Shown piece after piece: positions 43,904-52,594 of a DNA stretch of 64,000 nucleotides (its first letter is position 1; each line of letters begins with the position of its first letter). The notes under the pieces are model-generated. The model worked only from the letters and a program-made list of their open reading frames with translations. It was not told the DNA's origin and ran no database searches. The stretch is from Pseudomonas sichuanensis. GTDB lineage: Bacteria; Pseudomonadota; Gammaproteobacteria; Pseudomonadales; Pseudomonadaceae. The stretch spans positions 79,343 to 143,342 of the forward strand of contig NZ_QKVM01000008.1 in the NCBI RefSeq assembly GCF_003231305.1, in the 5' to 3' direction. The position numbers and the translations under genes are program-made.

Positions 43904-44036
43904 AATCGCGGGGCAAGTCGCATCGGCGCACCGCCGCTCCCACGATTGCTATGGGAGCAACTGTTTTGTTCACAATTTAAAAACTTGCCGCGATCACTGT
44001 GGGAGCGGCGGTGCGCCGATGCGACTTGCCCCGCGT
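43904..44036. repeat. REP cluster with extended variant units
   Basis: Two inverted copies of the extended REP (GCGGGGCAAGTCGCATCGGC...CCGCTCCCAC and the reverse) flank an AT-rich centre with a partial copy (ATGGGAGCAAC, TTGCCGCGATCAC). The same variant occurs at 25563-25608. Confidence 0.8.
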
Positions 44037-44043
44037 TTGGCCT

Positions 44044-44523
44044 TCAATGACGCAGCAGCAGCTTGCCCTCGATCGGCACGTAGCGGCTGGCCGCGCGGAT
44101 CACCGACAACGCCGTCAGCCCTGGCACGCCATAGACCACTGTTTCGACGCCGTGGCGCTGCATCGCCCGTTCCAGCAACAGGTCGAAATCCCCGTCACCG
44201 GAGGCCAGCACCACCTGATCGACCCGCGCCGCCGCCTCGATCACATCGAGGGTGATGCCCACGTCCCAGTCGCCCTTGGCCGAGCCATCGGCGCGCTGGA
44301 TGTAGGGTTTGAGGCGCACCTCGAAACCGAGGTTGCGCAGGATCTGCTGGAACTGTTGCTGCTTGCTGTCGCCGCGGTCGATGGCGTAGGCCACCGCTTC
44401 GACAATCTGCCCTTCGCGGCTGACGTCAGCCCACAGCGCGGCATAGTTGAAATGGCAGCCGTGGCCCTGGCGAACCGTGTAGTAGAGGTTCTGCACGTCG
44501 GCGAACAGGGCGATTTTCTTCAC
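44044..44523 (-). CDS. NYN domain (LabA/DUF88) putative ribonuclease
   Basis: The 159-aa PIN-like fold protein has FADVQNLYYTVRQ with the first aspartate, DWDVGITLDVIEAA, and LASGDGDFDLLLERA with the catalytic D-G-D-F-D cluster. These acidic residues bind Mg2+ for RNA cleavage in NYN enzymes. A GTG start at 44523 with GAGG about 10 nt upstream is used. The RNA target is unknown. Confidence 0.9.
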   Translation of the reverse strand: MKKIALFADVQNLYYTVRQGHGCHFNYAALWADVSREGQIVEAVAYAIDRGDSKQQQFQQILRNLGFEVRLKPYIQRADGSAKGDWDVGITLDVIEAAARVDQVVLASGDGDFDLLLERAMQRHGVETVVYGVPGLTALSVIRAASRYVPIEGKLLLRH

Positions 44524-44566
44524 GCGTGGTGGCCTCGCTGAATCCGTGAAGGGGGCTGCTGCGCAG

Positions 44567-44640
44567 CCCTTTCGCGGGCAAGCCCGCTCCCACAGGTTAT
44601 GCGCGGCCTTCTGTGGGAGCGGGCTTGCCCGCGAAAGGGG
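44567..44640. repeat. REP pair between NYN and DUF2076 genes
   Basis: CCCTTTCGCGGGCAAGCCCG... and ...CGGGCTTGCCCGCGAAAGGGG form the canonical inverted pair. Confidence 0.85.
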
Positions 44641-44680
44641 CGCAACGCGCCCCCAAGTGCCAGCGAGTATGCCAGAGCCC

Positions 44681-45418
44681 TTAGACGTAGTCGTCGTCCG
44701 AGAAGAAGCCGCCATCATCACTGCCGTAGTCGGTATCGGCAAAACCACCCTGGTCGCTGCCCCAGCCACCGTTGTCGGCCACCTGCTGCTGGCCGCCCTG
44801 GTCGTTCCAGCCGCCTGTGTCGCTGGCCGGCGCGGGTTCTTCCTTGATCACCTCGACCACCTCTTCTGGTTGCGAATGATGATTGAACAGGCTGCTGATG
44901 CCCTGGGCCAGCAGCACGCCGCCGGCCACACCGGCGGCCGTCTGCATCGCCCCGCCGAGGAAGCTGCTGGCGCCACTGCGCGCCGGCGCAGGCGCCGCGC
45001 CGAAGCCCTGCTGTGGTTGAGGGGGCGCGTAGGCCTGCGGGGCAGGCTCGCGCCAGCCGCCGGCAGAAGATGGCGGTGGAGCAACCGAACGCTGTGGTTC
45101 TGGGCTGCGAGCACTGCCACCAAAGATGCTGGACAGGAAACCACCGCCACCATTACCCGCGCTGGAACGGGTCGCTTCAACCTGGGCACGGGCCTGCTTG
45201 AGCTCGGCCTCGAGCTGCTTGTTCTGCTCGTCCAGGCGCTTGATCGCAGCCTCCTGCACCAGGATCGCCTGGGCCATGTAGTACGGCGCCGCCGGCTGCT
45301 GGCGCAGGTGCTGTTCGATGCACGCCTGGGCCTGGGCGTCGCGCGGCTGGGCCGGGTCCTCGGCTTGCTTGAGGCGGCCGAACAGGCCGTCGATCAGGGT
45401 TTGTTCTTCAGTGTTCAT
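44681..45418 (-). CDS. DUF2076 domain-containing protein
   Basis: The 245-aa protein starts MNTEEQTLIDGLFGRLKQAE, the DUF2076 N-terminus. A coiled coil follows (AAIKRLDEQNKQLEAELKQA), then low-complexity G/P/Q/S sequence, a glycine-rich hydrophobic stretch (TAAGVAGGVLLAQG) and an acidic tail rich in D, G and Q ending FFSDDDYV. The ATG at 45418 has GAGG upstream. Function is unknown; an envelope-associated role is possible. Confidence 0.88.
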   Translation of the reverse strand: MNTEEQTLIDGLFGRLKQAEDPAQPRDAQAQACIEQHLRQQPAAPYYMAQAILVQEAAIKRLDEQNKQLEAELKQARAQVEATRSSAGNGGGGFLSSIFGGSARSPEPQRSVAPPPSSAGGWREPAPQAYAPPQPQQGFGAAPAPARSGASSFLGGAMQTAAGVAGGVLLAQGISSLFNHHSQPEEVVEVIKEEPAPASDTGGWNDQGGQQQVADNGGWGSDQGGFADTDYGSDDGGFFSDDDYV

Positions 45419-45574
45419 CAAGCGACCTCATGGGCTGAACTGGACAGCGGACAGGCTCAAAGATGGGGGGCCGGCCCGGGCGATTCAATCGCCCGGGCCA
45501 TGAAACTTTTTTCAGCAAACGGGCGGTCTGGGCTAAAGTTACGCCCTGCTTTTTCTGCCATGCGATGTTGACCG

Positions 45575-46231
45575 ATGAATCCGCTGAGCGTTCTGCGCGA
45601 CTCCCTGTACTTCTTCCGCCGCCATCTGGTGAGCATCCTTCAGCTGTGCCTGCCGTTGGTGGTGCTCGAGGCACTGTGCAGCCAATTGCTCTACCGCGAG
45701 CTTGGCGAGCAGGCTTCGCCGGCCTACGGCATGTTGGTCAGCCTGCTGTTCTATCCGCTGTACAGCGCCGCGCTGATCCTCTACCTCGACACCCGCAGCA
45801 ACGGCGACGCGATCGCCAAGCGCAACCTGTTCGCCCGCGCCGTGCAGCTGTGGCCGGCGCTGGCGCTGCTGATCCTGATCAGCTCGCTGCTGATCATGGC
45901 GGGCCTGATGCTGTTCATCTTCCCGGGCGTATGGATCATGGTGAACCTGGTGTTCGCCGAATACCTGCTGGTGCTGCGCGGCCTGCCAGTGGTCGAGTCG
46001 ATGCGCACCAGCGCGCGCATGACCACCGGGCACTTCATGCGCATCATGGTGTGCATGCTGTCGGTGCTGGCGCCGCTGTGGCTGATCGATGGCTTGCTGC
46101 TGACGGTATTCCCCGAGCCGCAGCCAGGCGTGCAACTGGCCCTGGATAGCCTCAGCGGCTTCCTGCAGCTGTTCAGCACCGTGGTGCTGTACCGCCTGTT
46201 CATGCTGCTGGAGAGCGAAGCGGGGGCCTGA
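45575..46231 (+). CDS. YciC family inner-membrane protein
   Basis: The 218-aa protein has about six hydrophobic segments, for example ALALLILISSLLIMAGLMLF and VMLS-like VCMLSVLAPLWLIDGLLL. It matches the UPF0259/YciC family, whose function is unknown. A -10-like TAAAGT lies upstream (near 45534). Confidence 0.85.
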   Translation: MNPLSVLRDSLYFFRRHLVSILQLCLPLVVLEALCSQLLYRELGEQASPAYGMLVSLLFYPLYSAALILYLDTRSNGDAIAKRNLFARAVQLWPALALLILISSLLIMAGLMLFIFPGVWIMVNLVFAEYLLVLRGLPVVESMRTSARMTTGHFMRIMVCMLSVLAPLWLIDGLLLTVFPEPQPGVQLALDSLSGFLQLFSTVVLYRLFMLLESEAGA

Positions 46232-46378
46232 GTTTTGTCCGTGCCTGATCACAAGGCACGAGGAACCACGACACGGCCAGGAAACCGCTCAAGCTGCCCC
46301 TTGGCCCACCTGCTGCCTAATGTGCGCCGCGCCGGCCCGAACCTCGACCGGCGCAGCGCACATTCAGGAGAACACAGC

Positions 46379-46870
46379 ATGAGCATGTCCCAAACCGCAA
46401 ACGCCTGGGCCGATGGCCATTCCTTCATCGGCCAGATCTACCTGCGGCAAGACCAGCGCTGGTCGCCCATCCACCTGCATGCCACACGCCACGATTTCAG
46501 TTTCGGGGTGGATGTTCGCAGTGATACGGGTTGGCTGCAGACCGGGGGTGCCGACCCGGCCGAAGCCTTCCTGTTCCGCTTTCACTCCAAGGGGCCCGAG
46601 CGCCTCCACTTCACGCTGTCGCTGGCCAGCGACAGCACTCGGCAGCTGGACATCGACAGCAACGGGCGGCTCGGTCTCTATCCAAGAGCAAGTACGCAAC
46701 AGTACTGGAAGGTGCAACCGCTCGAGTGGCAACAAGACCGGGTCAGATGCCTGCTCCGGGATCAGCAGGGTCATCAGGTCAAGGCGTTGCCGGGCAATGG
46801 TACAGATGTCGCTGGCCTCACCGTGCAAACTGGCGAGCTGTGCGAGTACCTGATCGTACGTGACTTGTAA
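46379..46870 (+). CDS. Hypothetical protein, 163 aa
   Basis: The ATG at 46379 has AGGAG 8 nt upstream. The sequence is soluble and rich in short beta-prone segments with aromatic residues (WSPIHLHATRHDFSFGV, LDIDSNGRLGLYP, YWKVQPLEWQQDRV). There is no signal peptide or TM. Repeating D-x-N-G-R and W spacing might indicate a beta-trefoil or lectin-like fold, but this is a guess. It stands alone between yciC and hrpB. Confidence 0.7.
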   Translation: MSMSQTANAWADGHSFIGQIYLRQDQRWSPIHLHATRHDFSFGVDVRSDTGWLQTGGADPAEAFLFRFHSKGPERLHFTLSLASDSTRQLDIDSNGRLGLYPRASTQQYWKVQPLEWQQDRVRCLLRDQQGHQVKALPGNGTDVAGLTVQTGELCEYLIVRDL

Positions 46871-46921
46871 GGATGCGCCTGGGGCAGCCTTGGCACCCGC
46901 CGGTTGGCCCGCCAGGCCTCA

Positions 46922-49450
46922 TCAGGTGCCTCTGGGCTTGGCCCGCGCCGTGGCCTCGGCCACCAGCGGGTTGTCCGGCCAGTAGTGCTTGGGATAGCGC
47001 CCCTTCAAATCCTTCTTCACCTCGGCATAGGTGGTACGCCAGAAGTTGGCCAGGTCCTGGGTGACCTGTACCGGCCGGCGTGCCGGTGACAGCAGGTGCA
47101 GTTTGACCTGCAGGCGCCCACCGGCGATGCGCGGGGTGTCGGCCAGGCCGAACAGCTCCTGCAAGCGCACGGCAAGAATCGGTGGCTGTTCGCTGTAGTC
47201 CAGGCGGATGTTCGAGCCCGAAGGTACGCTCAAGAAAGCCGGGGCCAGCTCCTCCAGGCGCTGGGGCAACGGCCAGGGCAGCAGGTTGCGCAGGATCGAC
47301 GACAGGTCCAGCGCGGCGAAATGGCTCAGCCGTGAGACTTTGCCCAGGTACGGTTGCAGCCAGTCTTCCAGGCTGGCCAGCAGCGCTTCGTCGCCCAGGT
47401 CGGGCCACTCGCTGTGGCCGTCTTTCTCCAGGTCCAGCTGGCGCAACAGGGTGACCCGGGCCTGCCACTGGCGCAGTTCGGGGGTCCAGGTCAGCAGGTT
47501 CAGGCCCTTGCGTCGTACCAGGCCGAGCAAGGCCCTGGCGCGGGCATCGTCGTCCAGGCCGGGCAGCGGCTCGCGGCTGAGCACCAGCTCGCCGACCTTG
47601 CGCTGGCGTTCGGCGCGCAGCACCTGCTCACGTTCGTCCCAGTCGAGCAGGTCGAGCTGTTCGACCTGCTCGGCAAGTACATCATCGAACAGTGCCCGCT
47701 CGAATTCGGCAGCCAGGTAAATGCGCTCCTCGCGCTGGCCCTGGCGGCTGCCGAGGTCGGCGATCACCAGCCAGGGGCATTTCATCAACGCATCGGCTTC
47801 ACCGAACAGCGCCGCACGGCCGTTGGCCAGGCGGTATTCGGCGCCGCCTTCGCGACGCTGCTGGGCGACACGGTCGGGGTAGGCCAGCGCCAGCAGGGCA
47901 CCGAGCCAGCGCGGGTGCTCGGGATCTGCAACTGGGGTGCGCGGTTTGCCGCGTAATTGCCCACGGTACTGCCGGGCCAGTTGCCGGGCGCGTTGCACGC
48001 CGCCCTGGCCGCCGCGTGTGGTTTTGCTTTCACCGCTGAGCACGCTCAGCCGCGAATGCAGGTCGGCGCCGCCGCCGCGCAGGATGTCACGCTCGCCCAG
48101 CAAGGCCGCGACGTCGCAGGCCATGTCGGCCAGCCCCAGGTCCTGGCCGCGCAGCAGCAGGTGGGCGATGCGCGGGTGAGCCGGCAGCTCGGCCATGGCC
48201 TGGCCGTGGCCGCTCAACTGCTCGCGCTGGCCGGGCTTGAAGGCGCCGAGCCGTGCCAGCAGGTCCTGGGCCTGGGCGAAGGCGGCAGTGGGCGGTTGGT
48301 CGAGCCAGCTCAGCTGTTCGGGCGGTACGCCCCAGCGCGCCAGTTGCAGGGCCAGCCCGGCAAGGTCGGCCTGGAGGATCTCGGCGCTGCCATGGGCCGC
48401 CAGTTGGTCATGCTGCGCCTCGGACCACAAGCGGTAACACACGCCCGGCTCCAGGCGCCCGGCACGGCCGGCCCGCTGGGTGGCGCTGGCGCGGGAGATG
48501 CGCTGGGTGTCGAGGCGGGTCATGCCGCTGCCGGGGTCGAAGCGCGGTACCCGTGCAAGGCCTGCATCGATCACCACGCGCACGCCGTCGATGGTCAGGC
48601 TGGTCTCGGCGATGTTGGTGGCCAGCACCACCTTGCGCAGGCCTTTGGGCGCCGGCTCGATGGCGGCGCGCTGGGCATTCAGGTCGAGCTCGCCGTGCAG
48701 CGGGCAGAGCAGGATGCCAGGGCGCTCGCCCAAGGCCTCCTGCAAGGCCTGGTGCACCCGGCGGATCTCAGCCTGCCCGGGGAGGAACACCAGCAGGCTG
48801 CCGCCTTCATCGGCGAGCGCCTGCAGCACACAGTCGACCACCCGCGGTTCGACGAACTCGCCAGGCTGGAAGGGCCGGCTCCAACGAATGTCCACCGGGT
48901 GCATGCGGCCCTGGCTGCTGACCACCGGGGCGTCATCCAGCAGCCGCGCCAGGCGCTCGCCCTCCAGGGTGGCCGACATCAGCAGGATCTTCAGCGCCAG
49001 CTCGTCACGCAGCAACCCGCGGCCATTCAGGCTCAACGCCAGGGCCAGGTCGGCGTCGAGGCTGCGCTCGTGGAACTCGTCGAAAATCAGCAGCCCCACG
49101 CCCTCCAGCGCCGGGTCGCTCTGCAAGCGGCGGGTGAGAATGCCTTCGGTGACCACTTCGATACGGGTGTTGGGGCCGACCTTGCTGTCCAGGCGGATGC
49201 GATAGCCCACCGTTTCCCCGACCTTCTCGCCCAGCTCGCTGGCCAGCCGCTCGGCGGCGGCGCGGGCGGCCAGGCGGCGGGGTTCGAGCATGAGGATGGT
49301 CTGCCCGGCCAGCCAGGGTTCGTCGAGCAGGGCCAAGGGCACGCGGGTGGTCTTGCCGGCGCCGGGCGGCGCCTCGAGCACGGCTTCGTCGCGGGTAGCC
49401 AGGGCCAGGCGCAGGTCAGGCAGTACGGCATCGATCGGTAATGAAATCAT
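46922..49450 (-). CDS. hrpB: ATP-dependent helicase HrpB
   Basis: This 842-aa DEAH-box helicase has motif I APPGAGKTTRVPLALLD near residue 30, motif II FDEFHERSLDADL (DEFH instead of DEAH, typical of HrpB), motif III LMSATLEGERL, motif V LATNIAETSLTIDGV and motif VI QRAGRAGR, followed by the HA2 and HrpB_C domains. It is thought to act on RNA; the exact role is unclear. Confidence 0.95.
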   Translation of the reverse strand: MISLPIDAVLPDLRLALATRDEAVLEAPPGAGKTTRVPLALLDEPWLAGQTILMLEPRRLAARAAAERLASELGEKVGETVGYRIRLDSKVGPNTRIEVVTEGILTRRLQSDPALEGVGLLIFDEFHERSLDADLALALSLNGRGLLRDELALKILLMSATLEGERLARLLDDAPVVSSQGRMHPVDIRWSRPFQPGEFVEPRVVDCVLQALADEGGSLLVFLPGQAEIRRVHQALQEALGERPGILLCPLHGELDLNAQRAAIEPAPKGLRKVVLATNIAETSLTIDGVRVVIDAGLARVPRFDPGSGMTRLDTQRISRASATQRAGRAGRLEPGVCYRLWSEAQHDQLAAHGSAEILQADLAGLALQLARWGVPPEQLSWLDQPPTAAFAQAQDLLARLGAFKPGQREQLSGHGQAMAELPAHPRIAHLLLRGQDLGLADMACDVAALLGERDILRGGGADLHSRLSVLSGESKTTRGGQGGVQRARQLARQYRGQLRGKPRTPVADPEHPRWLGALLALAYPDRVAQQRREGGAEYRLANGRAALFGEADALMKCPWLVIADLGSRQGQREERIYLAAEFERALFDDVLAEQVEQLDLLDWDEREQVLRAERQRKVGELVLSREPLPGLDDDARARALLGLVRRKGLNLLTWTPELRQWQARVTLLRQLDLEKDGHSEWPDLGDEALLASLEDWLQPYLGKVSRLSHFAALDLSSILRNLLPWPLPQRLEELAPAFLSVPSGSNIRLDYSEQPPILAVRLQELFGLADTPRIAGGRLQVKLHLLSPARRPVQVTQDLANFWRTTYAEVKKDLKGRYPKHYWPDNPLVAEATARAKPRGT

Positions 49451-49572
49451 GGTGGTCCTCGAACAATCGCCCGAGTATAACGGCGAACCTGGCCTGCCCT
49501 ATCATGGTCTTAAGCTTCAGGCGCCGGCCTCTGCCGCGCCCCTTGTCGTGGTTACCTTTACCGGAGATTCAC

Positions 49573-49992
49573 ATGCGCATCGCTTCCCGCGTCATCGGTG
49601 GCGCCCTTGTCGCCACCCTGCTGACCCAACTGACGGCCTGCGGCACGGTTTTCTTCCCTGACCGTCGCGGCCAGATCGAAGGCAAGATCGACCCGATGAT
49701 CGCCGCGCTGGATGCCGTCGGCCTGCTGTTCTACATCATCCCCGGCCTGATCGCCTTCGGCGTCGACTTCGCCACGGGCGCCATCTACTACCCCGGCGGC
49801 TACTCCGCGCAGGTCGACCCGGCCAAGCTCAAGCCTGCCGTCAATGCCGACGGCCAGGTCGACAGGATCAAGCTGCAGGCTATCCTCGAAAGCGAACTGG
49901 GCCAGCGCCTGCCGCTGAACGACCCACGGCTGATCCAGCAGCGCGGCAGCGTCGAGCAACTGGCGGCCCTGGGCCTGGTACCGGCAGCCTGA
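49573..49992 (+). CDS. Small outer-membrane-type lipoprotein (YceK/YidQ-like)
   Basis: The 139-aa protein begins with a lipoprotein signal ending in the lipobox LTAC (cleavage before C23). The mature part has TVFFPDRRGQIEGKIDP, a hydrophobic stretch LLFYIIPGLIAFGVDFATGA and YYPGG, as in YceK/YidQ proteins. Function is unknown. It is 23 bp upstream of the CDF gene and probably cotranscribed. Confidence 0.82.
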   Translation: MRIASRVIGGALVATLLTQLTACGTVFFPDRRGQIEGKIDPMIAALDAVGLLFYIIPGLIAFGVDFATGAIYYPGGYSAQVDPAKLKPAVNADGQVDRIKLQAILESELGQRLPLNDPRLIQQRGSVEQLAALGLVPAA

Positions 49993-50015
49993 AACCCGCA
50001 AGGACGCCCCCGCGC

Positions 50016-50885
50016 ATGACCGTGACCAGCGAACACCAACGCCTGCTGCGCCTGGCCACCCGCGCATCCTTGGCGGTGGCCAGCATCCTGGTGCTGAGCA
50101 AGGCCGTGGCCTGGTGGCTGAGCGGCTCGGTGAGCCTGCTGGCCGGGCTTACCGACTCGGCGCTGGATGCCGTCGCCTCTTTCCTCAACCTGCTCGCGGT
50201 GCACTACGCGTTGCGCCCGGCCGACGACGATCACCGTTTCGGCCACGGCAAGGCCGAAGCCCTGGCCGGCATGGCGCAGGCGCTGTTCATCGGGGTCAGT
50301 GCGGTATTGATCGGGGTGCAGGCCGTGCAGCGGTTGCAGTCGCCGCAGCCGCTGGGCGACACCGGGGCCGGTATCGCGGTGATGCTGCTGTCGCTGGTGC
50401 TGACCCTGGCGCTGCTGGCGCTGCAGCGCAGGGTGATCCGTATCACCGGCTCGACCGCGGTGCGCGCCGACTCACTGCACTACCGCTCCGACCTGCTGCT
50501 CAATGGCAGCATCCTGCTGGCCCTGCTGCTGGCGCGCCTGGGCTGGCCACAGCTGGATGCGCTGTTTGGCCTGGGTATCGCCCTGTACATCCTGTGGAGC
50601 GCGGTGCAGATCGCCCGCGAGAGCACGGCGATCCTGATGGACCAGGAACTGCCGGCCGACATCGGCGAGCGCATGCTCGAGGCGGTGCTGGCGATCCCTG
50701 GGGTCAAGGGCGTGCACGACCTGCGCACGCGGGTGTCGGGGAGCCACTGGTTCGTGCAGCTGCACCTGGAATTGCCGGGTGACCTGCCACTGCATCAGGC
50801 CCATGGGTTGTGCGTGCAGGCCTCCCAGGCGATCCGCGAGCGTTACCCACGGGCCGATGTGCTGGTGCATGCCGATCCGGTGTAG
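50016..50885 (+). CDS. Cation diffusion facilitator (FieF-like)
   Basis: The 289-aa protein has six TM segments. The metal site residues are visible as TDSALD in TM2 and HYRSD in TM5. The C-terminal cytoplasmic domain shows GVKGVHDLRTRVSGSHWFVQLHLELP. It exports Zn2+ or Fe2+ by proton antiport. It follows the lipoprotein gene closely. Confidence 0.93.
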   Translation: MTVTSEHQRLLRLATRASLAVASILVLSKAVAWWLSGSVSLLAGLTDSALDAVASFLNLLAVHYALRPADDDHRFGHGKAEALAGMAQALFIGVSAVLIGVQAVQRLQSPQPLGDTGAGIAVMLLSLVLTLALLALQRRVIRITGSTAVRADSLHYRSDLLLNGSILLALLLARLGWPQLDALFGLGIALYILWSAVQIARESTAILMDQELPADIGERMLEAVLAIPGVKGVHDLRTRVSGSHWFVQLHLELPGDLPLHQAHGLCVQASQAIRERYPRADVLVHADPV

Positions 50886-50968
50886 GCCTCATCGCTGGCA
50901 AGCCAGCTCCCACCTTGACCGCGCTGCTCTCAAGAAATGCATAACCCTGTGGGAGCCGGCTCCCACAG
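50886..50968. repeat. Imperfect REP pair after the CDF gene
   Basis: CTCATCGCTGGCAAGCCAGC and CCTGTGGGAGCCGGCTCCCACAG; the second unit is shortened. Confidence 0.7.
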
Positions 50969-50975
50969 TTTGGCA

Positions 50976-51782
50976 TCAGTTGATGCTGTAGCCCCGCCCG
51001 CTCAAGCAAGCGCCCAATGCCCGTCGATAGTTGTCTGCCACATTCGGCGGCGGCGCATAGCTGGCGGTTGCCGGGTCGAAACCGCTCTGGCTCACGGCCC
51101 AGCGATGGCACTGATAACGGTCCTGCTCCTGCTGCTCCGGGCCCTGGCCATACCGGGGATAGGCGATCACATCGTAACCACCGGCCGGTTGCGGCGCTGG
51201 CGCCACCGTGGGCGGGTTGACCACCACGTACTCGGCGCTGCTGGCCTGGTACTGGTAATAGGTGTCGGCCACCAGGAAGAACAGCGCTCCACCCAGCCAT
51301 ACTTCGCGCGCATAGGGCGGCAAGTAGCTGACCCGCACCCCGTAAGGCGGCCTGACCACGACGTAGCCGCCGCCATGGGGGCGATACCAGTAGCCACCGG
51401 AGTAGTAGTAATCCTGGCCGCGGTAGGGCACTTGCCAGGAGCGGTCCGGGAAGCGATCGACGGTATGCCCGGGGTGATACTGCGGCCCTGGGCCCCAACC
51501 ATCGCCATGGCCGTCCGGGCGCCCCGACCAGTCGCCGCCAGGTCGCTGACCGGGGCCACCGGCCTGCCAGTGACGGTTGTCGTCATGCCGGCGCGGGATG
51601 TCCTGGTAATACCCTTGGCGTGGTGGCTGGGTCTGACGCACTTCATCACGCGAGTTGAGCGGCGAGCCACGCCCGCCATTGGGGTCCTGCGGGCCGTCCC
51701 CCGGCCCTTGGGCCAAGGCGCCCAGGCTGATACCGATGCCCAGCAAACCAACACCTGCCAATTGCCAGATGCGTGACCTCAT
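50976..51782 (-). CDS. DUF6515 family secreted protein
   Basis: The 268-aa protein has a signal peptide ending near GALA-QG. The mature N-terminal half is rich in G, P, D, H and R (low complexity). The Y-rich middle (RGQDYYYSGGYWYRPHGGGY) and VRPPYGVRVSYLPP match DUF6515-type proteins, followed by a hydrophobic segment and a C-terminal domain with QDRYQCHRWAVSQSGFDP. Location is periplasm or outer membrane; function is unknown. The ATG at 51782 has GAGAGGAAC upstream. Confidence 0.82.
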   Translation of the reverse strand: MRSRIWQLAGVGLLGIGISLGALAQGPGDGPQDPNGGRGSPLNSRDEVRQTQPPRQGYYQDIPRRHDDNRHWQAGGPGQRPGGDWSGRPDGHGDGWGPGPQYHPGHTVDRFPDRSWQVPYRGQDYYYSGGYWYRPHGGGYVVVRPPYGVRVSYLPPYAREVWLGGALFFLVADTYYQYQASSAEYVVVNPPTVAPAPQPAGGYDVIAYPRYGQGPEQQEQDRYQCHRWAVSQSGFDPATASYAPPPNVADNYRRALGACLSGRGYSIN

Positions 51783-51876
51783 GTTGTTCCTCTCAGTCAA
51801 TGACCCCTGCCTGTACTGCAGGCAGTCTAACGCGCCGCACAAGGCCGGCTGATGAAATAGCGGACAGCGAGTGTTG

Positions 51877-52464
51877 TTAAACCCGCGCCAGCAAACCGCG
51901 CAACAGCAACTCCAGCGCCGCCAGTGCCTGGGCCAGCCGGGCATCGCCCTCCTCGCCCTGCGCGACCCACAACGCCGCCTCGGTCAGGCTGCCATGGAGC
52001 ATCGCCGCCAGCGCCCACGGGTCGGCCTCGGCCACCACCTGCTGTTGGATCAACCCGGCGAGCAGTTGCTGCATCGAGGCGACACAGTGTTGTTGCGCCT
52101 CGGGCGAGGCGCCGCCCAGCACCGCCCGCGCATCGCGCAGGACGATGCGCTGGATCTGCGGCTCGCGGGCCATGCGCAGGTAGGCCTGGCAGCGTTGACG
52201 CAAGCCCTCCCAGGGGTCGCTGGCCGCGTCTGAAATGGCCTGCAGGCGGGCGTCCATCTCCGCGTCGATTTGCGCCACCAGCGCCGCCAGCAAGCCCTGC
52301 TTGTCACCGAAGTGGTGATAGAGGGCACCACGGGTCAGGCCGGCACGGGCCGTCAGGTCGTCCATCGAAGCGTTTGCATAGCCCTGTTCGCTAATGACCT
52401 GGCGGGCTACCGCCAGCAAAGCGGCGCGGGTTTCTTCCATTTCGGCGCGGGTACGGCGAACCAT
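51877..52464 (-). CDS. TetR-family transcriptional regulator
   Basis: The 195-aa protein has an N-terminal HTH (ANASMDDLTARAGLTRGALYHHFGDKQGLLAAL). The C-terminal domain matches the TtgR/AcrR-type drug-sensing group. It is divergent from an MFS transporter, with a clear dyad in the 130-bp gap, so it probably represses that transporter. Confidence 0.93.
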   Translation of the reverse strand: MVRRTRAEMEETRAALLAVARQVISEQGYANASMDDLTARAGLTRGALYHHFGDKQGLLAALVAQIDAEMDARLQAISDAASDPWEGLRQRCQAYLRMAREPQIQRIVLRDARAVLGGASPEAQQHCVASMQQLLAGLIQQQVVAEADPWALAAMLHGSLTEAALWVAQGEEGDARLAQALAALELLLRGLLARV

Positions 52465-52508
52465 CACTCCCCCTTACATACAACGCGTATGAATATTTAC
52501 ATTCACAT

Positions 52509-52530
52509 CGTATGATTATTTAATCATACG
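52509..52530. promoter_or_regulatory. TetR operator candidate CGTATGATT-N4-AATCATACG
   Basis: A perfect inverted repeat with 9-bp arms lies in the tetR-MFS gap. Additional half-site-like sequences (ATAC-N5-GTAT and TACGTATTC) lie on either side. Confidence 0.7.
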
Positions 52531-52594
52531 TGCTGTACGTATTCATTTCGCCGTTCTGCCCCAGGCAGGTGGCATGGCTCAAGGAGGAACCAGG

